A stretch of 64,000 bases of DNA from Elizabethkingia bruuniana (GTDB lineage Bacteria > Bacteroidota > Bacteroidia > Flavobacteriales > Weeksellaceae): positions 2,418,001 through 2,482,000 of the forward strand of contig NZ_CP014337.1 of the NCBI RefSeq assembly GCF_002024805.1, in the 5' to 3' direction. The position numbers and the translations under genes were made by a program. The notes beneath the pieces were generated by a model. That model searched no databases. It had not been told where the DNA came from and was given only the letters and a program-made list of their open reading frames with translations. Positions 34,393 through 42,776 of the stretch are shown here, piece by piece. The first letter of the stretch is position 1. Every line of letters begins with the position of its first letter.

Positions 34393-35760
34393 ATGGAAAA
34401 AAGTATCGGAAAATACAGGTGGACAATTTGCGGTCTTTTATTCTTTGCTACAACAATTAATTATTTAGATCGCCAGGTTCTCAGTCTTCTGGCCCCGGAG
34501 CTTACCCATCAGTTTGGCTGGAGCAATAGCGACTACGGAAATATTACAGCAGTCTTCCAGTTTGTATATGCCATATCTCTACTCTTTGCTGGAAGGTTTA
34601 TCGATAAACTAGGCACAAAATGGGGATTTGCCATTGCTATTATTATATGGAGCCTTGGAGCTATGATGCATGCACATGCTATAGATATTGGCAACGCAGC
34701 CAATTCTGTTATGGGATGGGTTGGCCTGGCGAGCGTTCCTGTATCTATACTGGGATTCGTCATCGCTCGGGCAGTATTAGGAATTGGTGAATCCGGAAAC
34801 TTCCCCGCAGCTATTAAAACCACAGCCGAGTACTTCCCTAAAAAAGAACGTGCTTTAGCTACCGGAATCTTTAATTCAGGAAGTAATATCGGTGCTATTC
34901 TGGCTCCATTAACAGTACCTGTTCTCTCTGAAAAGTACGGATGGGAATCTACATTTATGATTATCGGGGGTATAGGTTTTCTTTGGTTAATTTTCTGGTT
35001 TCTCTTATATGAAACACCGGAAAAACAGAAAAAGCTTTCTGCCGAAGAACTGGCTTATATCCGTAGTGATGTTGATAGAACAGTAGATCAAAGCGAGAAC
35101 CCTGAGGATGCTAAAAAAGTCCCATGGTTCAGGTTGCTACAGTATAAACAAACCTGGGCTTTTGCTACCGGAAAATTCCTGACCGATGGTGTATGGTGGT
35201 TTTTCTTATTCTGGCTTCCTAAGTATCTGGAAGGGCAATATCATCTGAGTGGAAAAGAGCTTGCTCTCCCTTTGTTTGTATTATATAGCATGACAATGGT
35301 CGGCAGTATATCAGGCGGATGGTTCCCTATGTATTTTATTAAGAAAGGATATCAGGCTTATGACGGAAGAATGCGTGCCATGTTCTTTATAGCATTATGT
35401 CCTTTAATTGTATTGGCCGCTCAGCCTCTGGGTTCATTCGGCTACTGGGTTCCGGTAATCCTTATCGGCCTCGGCGCTTCTGCACATCAGGCATGGAGTG
35501 CTAATATCTTTACTACAGTGTCTGATATGTTTCCGAGAAAAACAGTAGCATCCGTGACTGGTATTGGCGGAATGGCTGGTGGTATTGGCGGTGTAATTAT
35601 CTCAAAAATAGGAGGCCCGTTATTTGATTTTTACGAAAAGAAAGGCAGTATTGAAACCGGATATTCCATTATGTTTACTTACTGCGCTATTGCCTATATT
35701 CTGGCATGGGGTATTATGAAAATTTTGGTTCCGAAATACAAACCTATTACGGATTTATAG
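34393..35760 (+). CDS. MFS hexuronate transporter (ExuT-like)
   Basis: A 455-residue, 12-helix MFS protein of the anion:cation symporter/ExuT group. It carries TINYLDRQVLSLLAPELTHQFGWSNSDYG at helix 1, the RFIDKLGTKWG loop motif and RAVLGIGESGNFPAAIKTTAEYFPKKERALATGIFNSGSNIGA, near-diagnostic for hexuronate carriers. It probably imports galacturonate/glucuronate or their unsaturated forms for KduI and KduD. Gap to kduI is 17 bases. Confidence 0.9.
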   Translation: MEKSIGKYRWTICGLLFFATTINYLDRQVLSLLAPELTHQFGWSNSDYGNITAVFQFVYAISLLFAGRFIDKLGTKWGFAIAIIIWSLGAMMHAHAIDIGNAANSVMGWVGLASVPVSILGFVIARAVLGIGESGNFPAAIKTTAEYFPKKERALATGIFNSGSNIGAILAPLTVPVLSEKYGWESTFMIIGGIGFLWLIFWFLLYETPEKQKKLSAEELAYIRSDVDRTVDQSENPEDAKKVPWFRLLQYKQTWAFATGKFLTDGVWWFFLFWLPKYLEGQYHLSGKELALPLFVLYSMTMVGSISGGWFPMYFIKKGYQAYDGRMRAMFFIALCPLIVLAAQPLGSFGYWVPVILIGLGASAHQAWSANIFTTVSDMFPRKTVASVTGIGGMAGGIGGVIISKIGGPLFDFYEKKGSIETGYSIMFTYCAIAYILAWGIMKILVPKYKPITDL

Positions 35761-35776
35761 AGAATAAAATTATACC

Positions 35777-35790
35777 AACCACAAAAGGTA
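35777..35790 (+). repeat. Dispersed intergenic element, copy B
   Basis: AACCACAAAAGGTA, identical to 29706-29719. It is followed by CAAAAGAACC and lies just downstream of the kdu operon. Confidence 0.5.
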
Positions 35791-35854
35791 CAAAAGAACC
35801 AATGTTATGAAAAGTTCAAAAAACAGCTAACTTTTACCTCAGCATTACATAAAA

Positions 35855-35879
35855 AAATCCCCGGAAGTTCCGGGGATTT
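35855..35879. terminator. Bidirectional terminator between kdu operon and DUF1684 gene
   Basis: A 12-bp stem AAATCCCCGGAA/TTCCGGGGATTT with T-rich flanks on both strands. Confidence 0.88.
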
Positions 35880-35883
35880 CATT

Positions 35884-36483
35884 TTAGTGATAAATATCGT
35901 CATACTTTACTCCTGCTCTTATCTCTACAGGAAGTTTATTTTCTATAGGTACAATAGGACAGTTATAATCGAAAGCATTGTATGCACAATAAGGATTATA
36001 AGCTTTATTAAAATCAATAATCAGATGATCCTTTTTAGGAATCCTCAAATCAATATAACGTCCCCCACCATAAGTTTCTTTCTCGTTAGTTGCATCTCTG
36101 AACGGCAGAAAAAGATGATCTTTAAAGCTTGGCTTTTTAATCAGATCCTGACTCTGGTATACTTTTAGTGAATATTGCTGGCCTTCCAAAGAGAAGGTTA
36201 CAGTTCCATATTCTTTATACTTTTTTGTTTTCCCGGAAGATGTAGGCAGTTCAAAAACTTCTGCATCTTTTGTCGGAACCAGCTTAGCTTTTACACTGTA
36301 TTTAAGATCGATATCAAAAAAAGGTATTGCTTTAAAATCCTTTAGTAAATCTCCGCGTAACGGGCTTTCTTTAGGATTTTTGTATTCAGCATTCAGGTCA
36401 GCCTGAAATTTCTGAATCTCTTTTATTTCGGCTTTTTGTCCAAAAGCAAAAATGCTAAACAGGAAAACAAACAGATACTTCAT
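35884..36483 (-). CDS. DUF1684 family exported protein
   Basis: 199 residues with a signal peptide (cleavage after IFAFGQ). The DUF1684 core shows IPFFDIDLKYSVKAKL, FLPFRDATNEKETYGGGRYIDLRIPKKDHLIIDFNKAYNPYCAYNAFDYNCPIVP, with the characteristic NPYCAY..CP cysteines. No biochemical function is established. Its start overlaps the mqo stop by one base (TAATG), so translation is coupled to mqo. Confidence 0.9.
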   Translation of the reverse strand: MKYLFVFLFSIFAFGQKAEIKEIQKFQADLNAEYKNPKESPLRGDLLKDFKAIPFFDIDLKYSVKAKLVPTKDAEVFELPTSSGKTKKYKEYGTVTFSLEGQQYSLKVYQSQDLIKKPSFKDHLFLPFRDATNEKETYGGGRYIDLRIPKKDHLIIDFNKAYNPYCAYNAFDYNCPIVPIENKLPVEIRAGVKYDDIYH

Positions 36484-37964
36484 TAGTAATCTAATTCCAG
36501 CTTTTCTTTAGTATAATTTCTCACTCTGTTTGTAAGCTCAGCACTGTCTTTTAACTTTCTTCCGTAGGTAGGAACCATTTCCAGAAGCTTATCTCTCCAT
36601 TCTTTCTGAAGCTTGTCTCCGAAGCATTTTTCAAGAATATTAATCATGGCAAAAGCTGCTGTACTCGCCCCCGGAGAAGCGCCTAACAGAGATGCAATAG
36701 TTCCTTGTTTGTTCGTTACAACCTCGGTTCCGAATTCCAGTTTACCTCCTTCAGCATCATCTTTCTTAATAATCTGTACTCTTTGCCCGGCAACCATTAA
36801 TTCCCATTTGTCGGCATTAGCATCTTTAATGAAATCTCTAAGGTGTGCAATTCGCTGATCTTTATTCATCGTTACCTGTCTGATCAGGTATCTCGTCAAT
36901 GACAGATTATGCCACCATGCACCGAATAAAGAACGGATATTTTTGAAGTTTACACTTTCCGGTAAATCCAGGTAACTTCCGTTTTTAAGGAATTTAGTAG
37001 AGAATCCTGCAAATGGCCCGAAAAGCAAAGCCTTTTCTCCATCAATAATTCTAAGGTCTAAGTGAGGCACACTCATTGGTGGTGCATCTACAGTAGCCTG
37101 TGTATATACTTTTGCATGGTGCATTGCAATAAGCTCAGGATCTTTGGTCACCAACCATTGTCCACTAACAGGGAAACCTCCGTAACCTTTACTTTCTTCA
37201 ATACCTGAACTGTCTAAAAGAGGCAATGCATACCCCCCTGCTCCAATGAAAACAAAATCTGCCTCTACTTCTACAGGATGGTTGTTTAACCTGTCTTTTA
37301 TTTTCATTCTCCATTTACCATTGTTATCATCTATATCCTTGATCTCGTGATAACGGAATACTTCAACGTTAGAGCTTTCTTCAAGGTGTTTTACCAACTT
37401 TTTGGTTAAAGCCCCAAAGTCTACATCTGTTCCCATTGTTGCTCTTGTAGCGGCTAATTTTTCAGAAGCATTACGTGAACGCATAACCAAAGGAACCCAT
37501 TCTTTTAGTTTACCATGATCTTCAGAAAATTCCATTCCTTCAAACAAATGGGATTTTATCATTGTCTCATGACGTTTTTTAAGAAACTCAATATCTTTTT
37601 CTCCAAATACCAGACTCATATGCGGGCAGGAATTGATAAACTCTCTGGGAGAATCAATATATCCTTTGCTAATCAGATAAGCCCAGAATTGTTTTGAAAT
37701 TTCAAATTGTTCTGCAATTTTTTCAGCTTTACTGATGTCTACCGAGCCGTCTTTCTTCTCAGTAGTATAGTTCAGTTCACAAAAAGCAGAGTGACCTGTT
37801 CCTGCATTATTCCACGCAGATGAGCTCTCGCGGGCTACATCTTTTAATCTTTCGAAAAGTGCAATTTTCAGGTTTGGGTCAAACTCATGTAACATAGTAC
37901 CCAAAGTAGCACTCATTATACCTCCGCCAATAAGAACGACATCGTATTTAGGTTTCGGATTCAT
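36483..37964 (-). CDS. mqo: Malate:quinone oxidoreductase
   Basis: 493 residues. An FAD-dependent, membrane-associated enzyme oxidising malate to oxaloacetate and passing electrons to the quinone pool, replacing or assisting malate dehydrogenase. The FAD motif is VLIGGGIMSATLG. SSAWNNAGTGHSAFCELNYT, the family GYALPLLDSSGIEESKGYGGFPVSGQWL segment and LLGASPGASTAAFAMINILEKCF at the C-terminus are all present. Length is normal. It is middle gene of gpsA-mqo-DUF1684, with gaps of 28 and -1 bases. Confidence 0.96.
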   Translation of the reverse strand: MNPKPKYDVVLIGGGIMSATLGTMLHEFDPNLKIALFERLKDVARESSSAWNNAGTGHSAFCELNYTTEKKDGSVDISKAEKIAEQFEISKQFWAYLISKGYIDSPREFINSCPHMSLVFGEKDIEFLKKRHETMIKSHLFEGMEFSEDHGKLKEWVPLVMRSRNASEKLAATRATMGTDVDFGALTKKLVKHLEESSNVEVFRYHEIKDIDDNNGKWRMKIKDRLNNHPVEVEADFVFIGAGGYALPLLDSSGIEESKGYGGFPVSGQWLVTKDPELIAMHHAKVYTQATVDAPPMSVPHLDLRIIDGEKALLFGPFAGFSTKFLKNGSYLDLPESVNFKNIRSLFGAWWHNLSLTRYLIRQVTMNKDQRIAHLRDFIKDANADKWELMVAGQRVQIIKKDDAEGGKLEFGTEVVTNKQGTIASLLGASPGASTAAFAMINILEKCFGDKLQKEWRDKLLEMVPTYGRKLKDSAELTNRVRNYTKEKLELDY

Positions 37965-37992
37965 TTTATTATAACAATTTTATATTATAGGA

Positions 37993-39003
37993 TTAGTTAA
38001 GTTTCGCTGTTAGTTTCTTGAACTGCTTTTCAGCATTCTTGTCCTCATATAGGATTTCATACACAGTATTAACAATCGGAAGCTTTAATTTCCTTTCCTT
38101 TCCGATTTCATAAATACTTTTTGTTGCATAATAACCTTCCGCCACCATACTCATAGACTGGATTGCTGATTTTACAGTATATCCTTTACCTATTAAATTC
38201 CCCAGCATTCTGTTTCGGCTGAATAAAGAATATGCCGTTACCAATAAGTCTCCAAGGAATGCAGATTGGTTCACATCTCTTGGTTCCGGATAGATTGCAT
38301 CCAAATACAATTCCATTTCACGGATTGCATTGGAAACATATACTGCATTAAAGTTATCTCCATAACCCAGACCTGCTGCTATACCTGCACCGATTGCATA
38401 AATATTTTTCAGGACTGCGCTGTACTCGTTTCCTAAGATATCCGAAGATTTGTTTACTTTGATGAAATCTGATTCCAAAAGTTTAGCTACTTTGGCAGCA
38501 TTTTCTTCTTCAGCAGCCGAAACCGTAAGATAAGAAAGTCTCTCCATAGCAACTTCTTCAGCATGACAAGGACCAGAAATTACAGCCTGGCTTCTGAAAC
38601 CAATATTGTGTTTTTCTCTCAGGAAATGTGCAACAATATCATTTTGTTCTGGTACAATCCCTTTAATTGCAGATACAAATAGTTTTCCCTGAAGATCAAC
38701 ATTCAGAGGTTCTAAAGTCTTACCAAGGTATATAGAGGGAGTTGCCAGAATAATAACATCACAGGCAGATACCAGTTCATTGATATCTGTTGTTATTTGC
38801 AACTGTTTGAGGTTAAAAAGTACAGCTGTAAGATATGAAGGATTATGCTTTTTTAGTTCTATCGCTCCTTTTACAAATTCGTTTCTTACACACCAGTGAA
38901 TCGTTTTACAGTTTTCTGTCAGCATCTTTACTATTGCAGTAGCAAAACTCCCGCTCCCTACAACGCCGACGCTAATACCGTTCCCGGATTTCTTCTTAGC
39001 CAT
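37993..39003 (-). CDS. gpsA: Glycerol-3-phosphate dehydrogenase [NAD(P)+]
   Basis: 336 residues. It makes sn-glycerol-3-phosphate from dihydroxyacetone phosphate for phospholipid synthesis. The Rossmann motif is GVVGSGSFATA, a small deviation from the common GSGSWGTA. VSAIKGI, SGPCHAEEVA and the C-terminal-domain LKNIYAIGAGIAAGLGYGDNFNA, carrying the catalytic Lys, are typical. First gene of the gpsA-mqo-DUF1684 operon. Confidence 0.95.
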   Translation of the reverse strand: MAKKKSGNGISVGVVGSGSFATAIVKMLTENCKTIHWCVRNEFVKGAIELKKHNPSYLTAVLFNLKQLQITTDINELVSACDVIILATPSIYLGKTLEPLNVDLQGKLFVSAIKGIVPEQNDIVAHFLREKHNIGFRSQAVISGPCHAEEVAMERLSYLTVSAAEEENAAKVAKLLESDFIKVNKSSDILGNEYSAVLKNIYAIGAGIAAGLGYGDNFNAVYVSNAIREMELYLDAIYPEPRDVNQSAFLGDLLVTAYSLFSRNRMLGNLIGKGYTVKSAIQSMSMVAEGYYATKSIYEIGKERKLKLPIVNTVYEILYEDKNAEKQFKKLTAKLN

Positions 39004-39022
39004 TATTAGAATTTAGGTTCCA

Positions 39023-39054
39023 CAAATATACAACTTAACCAATAAAACATTCAA
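39023..39054 (-). promoter_or_regulatory. gpsA operon promoter
   Basis: On the minus strand: TTG (39052-39054), 21-base spacer, perfect TATATTTG (39023-39030), 19 bases to the ATG. Confidence 0.65.
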
Positions 39055-39163
39055 GACTTTGGCCTTTATTTATTCAGGAAAAAGGGCTAAAATATTTAAC
39101 ATTAATTAACAGATTGACAACATAATATAACTTTTGCCAGTGAACTTTTTATAATATTTTCTT

Positions 39164-39171
39164 TATTTTTG
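39164..39171 (+). promoter_or_regulatory. -7 box of the M23 peptidase gene
   Basis: TATTTTTG, a perfect TAnnTTTG, 15 bases before the ATG at 39187. Confidence 0.55.
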
Positions 39172-39186
39172 CCTCCCTAACATTTC

Positions 39187-40038
39187 ATGCTTATGAAACA
39201 TTTTTTTTCGTCCCGTAAGAATCTAAGATATACCATATATGGTTTATTAGCTGTTGTTCTGGTACAAGCTGTAGTTATGATAAACTTTATAAACAAAAAA
39301 GATGATAAAGTCTATCAGGTGAATCTGGTACAAATAAAAGATAAAAAAGACAGTCTGGATTATACGGAAGTAAAAAACAACCTTACACAGTTGGACAGAG
39401 TTGTTAAAAGTCTTTCCAACTTTTTGGCATCTAATAATATTGAGGCTCCACAAATTGAATCTCTGGATGCTGAAAATCTTTCAAACGGTATTTACTTAAG
39501 CCAGCAGGCCAACCGGTATACGCAAGCTCTTGTAGATTATCAGACAAAGCTTCAGCAAATTCCTCTTGGGATTCCAACCAACGGAGAGATCTCATCTAAC
39601 TTTGGTGTCAGAAAGAATCCTATTCCTCCAAAAAGAATTGTGATGGCTGGTGTAAACCTTCCTAAAACGGATTCTGCAGGAACTGCAACAGCTACAGTAA
39701 AACCAACCCAGGATCCGGAAGTTATGCAGTTTCATAAAGGTTTGGATATTGCCGTTCCTTTTGGTTCTGATGTAAGAAGTGCTGCACAGGGAACTGTAAT
39801 ATTTGCAGGTCAGAAAGGTGGTTACGGAAACTGTGTTATTGTATCTCACGGAAATGGATTAGCTACCTTATATGGACATTTATCCAGCGTATTGGTAAGT
39901 CCTAATCAGCAAATAAAAGTAGGCGAAGTCATTGCAAAGTCAGGAAATACAGGGCGTTCCACAGGACCACATCTTCATTACGAAGTACATAAGAATAATA
40001 CTCCGGTTAACCCAAGATTATTTCTGGGAATAAAATAA
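39187..40038 (+). CDS. M23-family (LytM-type) peptidoglycan peptidase
   Basis: 283 residues with an N-terminal membrane anchor (about 17-35) and a coiled-coil-like stretch (45-125). The M23 domain (about 145-283) has zinc ligands in FHKGLDIA (H-x3-D) and GPHLHYEVH (HxH), plus GYGNCVIVSHGNGLATLYGHLS. It probably cleaves peptidoglycan cross-bridges or acts as an envelope-anchored amidase/endopeptidase at division. All metal ligands are present, so it should be active, unlike EnvC-type activators. ATG 39193 is an alternative start. Confidence 0.92.
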   Translation: MLMKHFFSSRKNLRYTIYGLLAVVLVQAVVMINFINKKDDKVYQVNLVQIKDKKDSLDYTEVKNNLTQLDRVVKSLSNFLASNNIEAPQIESLDAENLSNGIYLSQQANRYTQALVDYQTKLQQIPLGIPTNGEISSNFGVRKNPIPPKRIVMAGVNLPKTDSAGTATATVKPTQDPEVMQFHKGLDIAVPFGSDVRSAAQGTVIFAGQKGGYGNCVIVSHGNGLATLYGHLSSVLVSPNQQIKVGEVIAKSGNTGRSTGPHLHYEVHKNNTPVNPRLFLGIK

Positions 40039-40055
40039 ACCGAGCTAAAAAATAT

Positions 40056-40084
40056 AACCCTCACAGATGTGAGGGTTTTATTTA
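40056..40084. terminator. Terminator between convergent M23 and SH3 genes
   Basis: A 10-bp stem AACCCTCACA/TGTGAGGGTT with a T-rich tail on the plus strand and T-rich sequence also on the minus strand. Confidence 0.82.
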
Positions 40085-40124
40085 TATATCGTTAACCAGA
40101 TTGATGTCCGGTTATACTAAATTC

Positions 40125-41069
40125 TTACTGCAGTTTTTTTCCTTTAAATTTTTTGACTGAAGAACTCATTTCCATAACTCTGTCGCCATCCCATTCATAG
40201 ACAGCCGTTTTGGTAAATCCATCCATTTTATATTCATCATTATCCGGATTAGCATTTTCTGCCTCTTCTGTCGTCATGACAAACTGATTTGCAGTTTTTC
40301 CGGTAAAGTTATAGTCTTCTGAATGGTAATAAATACCAGCATCTGCCACAGATTGCAACAATGGTAAGGCTACTAAGAATCCTTCCTTTTTCATAAAGTA
40401 AGTTTGTTTATAGGTAGGTATACCACAAGCTTCACCAGAAACAGATACATCTATGATATAGTCAATATTTTTGAATTTTTTAGTTCTGTCAACCTTAAAT
40501 TCAACTCCTGCAATATTTTCCATAGTACCTGCATTGAAAACTCCGGAACCTAAAAGCTCTCCTTTTTCCAGAACACTTACCTCTCCTTTTAATGCATTGC
40601 TACTGATGCCTTCTATATCTATAACCTTCTGAGTTCCGCTAACTCCAAAAAGAAATTCTTTTCCATCTAATAGCTTATTGGCTACACTTAGATTGGCTCC
40701 CCAGACATATCCCTCCTTTCCATTATACTGGATTTTGTACCACTGGGCACTTCTTTCCTGTATTTTGTTTATAATATTGGTCTCCTGAACAATTTTCACA
40801 GAAGTCCCTTGCGGCAAAGCATCTACAACATTCCCTGTAAGCCCCGGAAGATCTCTGATATTGGTTTTATCTACAAAAATTTTAGCCGTACTTCCAACCT
40901 CTTTGTGAAATATATAATTTTCATAAGCTTCTTCCACTGGTACAGCAATAGCTGCAGCTTTATCCGAAGCATCCCGCGCCTTTACAGCAACTTCGACAGC
41001 AGCTGTTTCCTGAGCAAAATATAAGGTAGAAATATTAAGAGCTAAAAAATAATAAATTGTTTTTTTCAT
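40125..41069 (-). CDS. Exported protein with a bacterial SH3 domain
   Basis: 314 residues from the ATG at 41069, which gives a clean signal peptide (MKKTIYYFLALNISTLYFAQ); the frame is open to 41090. An SH3b domain spans roughly residues 70-130 (IFVDKTNIRDLPGLTGNVVDALPQGTSVKIVQE, WYKIQYNGKEGYVWGANLS). These domains bind cell-wall peptides. The C-terminal half is beta-rich and unassigned. It is monocistronic. Confidence 0.8.
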   Translation of the reverse strand: MKKTIYYFLALNISTLYFAQETAAVEVAVKARDASDKAAAIAVPVEEAYENYIFHKEVGSTAKIFVDKTNIRDLPGLTGNVVDALPQGTSVKIVQETNIINKIQERSAQWYKIQYNGKEGYVWGANLSVANKLLDGKEFLFGVSGTQKVIDIEGISSNALKGEVSVLEKGELLGSGVFNAGTMENIAGVEFKVDRTKKFKNIDYIIDVSVSGEACGIPTYKQTYFMKKEGFLVALPLLQSVADAGIYYHSEDYNFTGKTANQFVMTTEEAENANPDNDEYKMDGFTKTAVYEWDGDRVMEMSSSVKKFKGKKLQ

Positions 41070-41096
41070 AATCATCATTAATGCTCTCAAAGATAA

Positions 41097-41123
41097 GAAA
41101 AAACCGAATCTTACTAGATTCGG
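41097..41123 (-). terminator. Terminator of the DUF1599...prmA run
   Basis: Stem CCGAATCT/AGATTCGG with a 4-base loop; the minus strand continues into TTTTTT. Confidence 0.82.
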
Positions 41124-41131
41124 CTTTATTT

Positions 41132-41959
41132 TTATTTAGTCAGAAGTAATGAAACCCATTCTTCTCTTTGTAACTTCTTCTGCAACTGAAGATTCTGTTC
41201 TTCGCAGACCTGTAAAATATCGTCTACATCGAAGAAACATAATCCTGAAAGCAATAAAGAACCTCCCGGCTCCAATACCTCAACATATCGTGGAATATCG
41301 GAGATAAGAATATTACGGTTAATATTCGCTAAAATAATCTCGAATTTTTCCTGTCCCAGGTTATCAGCAGTTCCCAATTCTACACGCATTGGTGTATTAT
41401 TACGTTCTGCGTTCTCTCTGGAATTCTCCACTGCCCATTCATCAATATCGATTCCTAAAACATCTGAAGCGCCTTTCTTTTTAGCATAAATAGCTAAAAC
41501 AGAAGTTCCACACCCCATATCCAGTACTTGTTTTCCCTGGAAATCCATATCCATCATCTGTTGGATCATAAGATATGTAGTAGCATGGTGCCCGGTTCCG
41601 AAAGACATTTTCGGCTGAATGATAATTTCTTCTTCCAATCCTTGTGATTCATGGAATTCTGCACGGATTAAAACTTTATCTTCTACATTAATCGGTTGGA
41701 AGTTTTTCTCCCATTCTTCATTCCAGTTGATGTTAGGCATTTCTTTATAGGTATAAGAAATTTTCACATCATCATGATTCAGCAGCCACTGATTTTTAAG
41801 CTCTTCTTCATTAAGTAATTCCGCCTGAATATAAGCTAAGATCCCATCCGGGTTCTCAGTAAAACTGTCAAATCCCTGCTCTATCAGTTCAGCCATCAGA
41901 ATTTCATTCCAAGGCTCTACAGGTTCTATTTTAAAATCGAATTCTAAGTATTGTGTCAT
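41132..41959 (-). CDS. prmA: Ribosomal protein L11 methyltransferase
   Basis: 275 residues. It trimethylates ribosomal protein L11 using SAM. The short N-terminal substrate domain (1-90) precedes FGTGHHATTYLMIQQM, the SAM motif VLDMGCGTSVLAIYAKKKG, GIDIDEWAVENSRENAERN and the NPPY-like position ILANINRNILISDIP, all hallmarks of PrmA. Length fits Bacteroidetes members. It follows tpiA by 36 bases. Confidence 0.95.
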   Translation of the reverse strand: MTQYLEFDFKIEPVEPWNEILMAELIEQGFDSFTENPDGILAYIQAELLNEEELKNQWLLNHDDVKISYTYKEMPNINWNEEWEKNFQPINVEDKVLIRAEFHESQGLEEEIIIQPKMSFGTGHHATTYLMIQQMMDMDFQGKQVLDMGCGTSVLAIYAKKKGASDVLGIDIDEWAVENSRENAERNNTPMRVELGTADNLGQEKFEIILANINRNILISDIPRYVEVLEPGGSLLLSGLCFFDVDDILQVCEEQNLQLQKKLQREEWVSLLLTK

Positions 41960-41995
41960 TTATAAAATGTTGCAATTGGCAAAGTTAGCTTAAGT

Positions 41996-42754
41996 TTAGT
42001 CAAAAGCCTTAATAATTGCAGTGAAATCTTCTATTTTCAATGCAGCTCCACCAATAAGACCTCCGTCCACATCTGGTTTAGAGAATATTTCTTTTGCATT
42101 ATCCGGTTTTACACTTCCGCCATAAAGGATAGAAATTTCATCAGCTACTTCCTGCCCGTATTTAGCAGCAATAAGTGAACGGATATGTGCATGAATTTCC
42201 TGAGCTTGCTCTGGTGAAGCAGTTTCTCCGGTTCCGATAGCCCAAACCGGTTCGTAAGCGATTACTACTTTTTTAATCTCTTCTGCTGAAAGAGTGAAAA
42301 GCGCAACTTCAGTCTGGTTTTTAATAACCTCAAAATGCTGTCCAGATTTACGCTGCTCCAAAGTTTCTCCGTTACAGTAGATTGGCACAAGACCATTATC
42401 TAAAGCTAATTTTACTTTTCTGTTGCAGTGGCTGTCTGTTTCCCCGTGGTATTGTCTTCTTTCTGAGTGGCCAATAATAGCACCTGTTGCATTAACTGAA
42501 GCCAACATATCAGCTGAAATCTCACCAGTATAAGCTCCGCTGGTGTGTTCCGACATATCCTGAGCAAAAACACCTACGTTATCATTTAAGAAAATATTTT
42601 TAGCAGTAGTTATATAAAGTGCCGGTGGTGCAATGTAAACCTCACAGTTGATAGCATTATGCTTTTTATATCTGTCTAACTCATGCATTAGTTCCTGAGC
42701 TTCAGTATAATTTTTATTCATTTTCCAGTTTCCTGCAACGATTTTCTTTCTCAT
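41996..42754 (-). CDS. tpiA: Triose-phosphate isomerase
   Basis: 252 residues. It interconverts dihydroxyacetone phosphate and glyceraldehyde-3-phosphate in glycolysis. Active-site Lys is in GNWKMNK, catalytic His in GHSERR, and catalytic Glu in AYEPVWAIGTG; the phosphate-gripping loop is YGGSVKPDN and GGLIGGAAL. Single complete domain of normal length. It sits between the oligopeptidase and prmA with small gaps. Confidence 0.98.
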   Translation of the reverse strand: MRKKIVAGNWKMNKNYTEAQELMHELDRYKKHNAINCEVYIAPPALYITTAKNIFLNDNVGVFAQDMSEHTSGAYTGEISADMLASVNATGAIIGHSERRQYHGETDSHCNRKVKLALDNGLVPIYCNGETLEQRKSGQHFEVIKNQTEVALFTLSAEEIKKVVIAYEPVWAIGTGETASPEQAQEIHAHIRSLIAAKYGQEVADEISILYGGSVKPDNAKEIFSKPDVDGGLIGGAALKIEDFTAIIKAFD

Positions 42755-42776
42755 AGTTTATATAAGTTTTGTTAAG

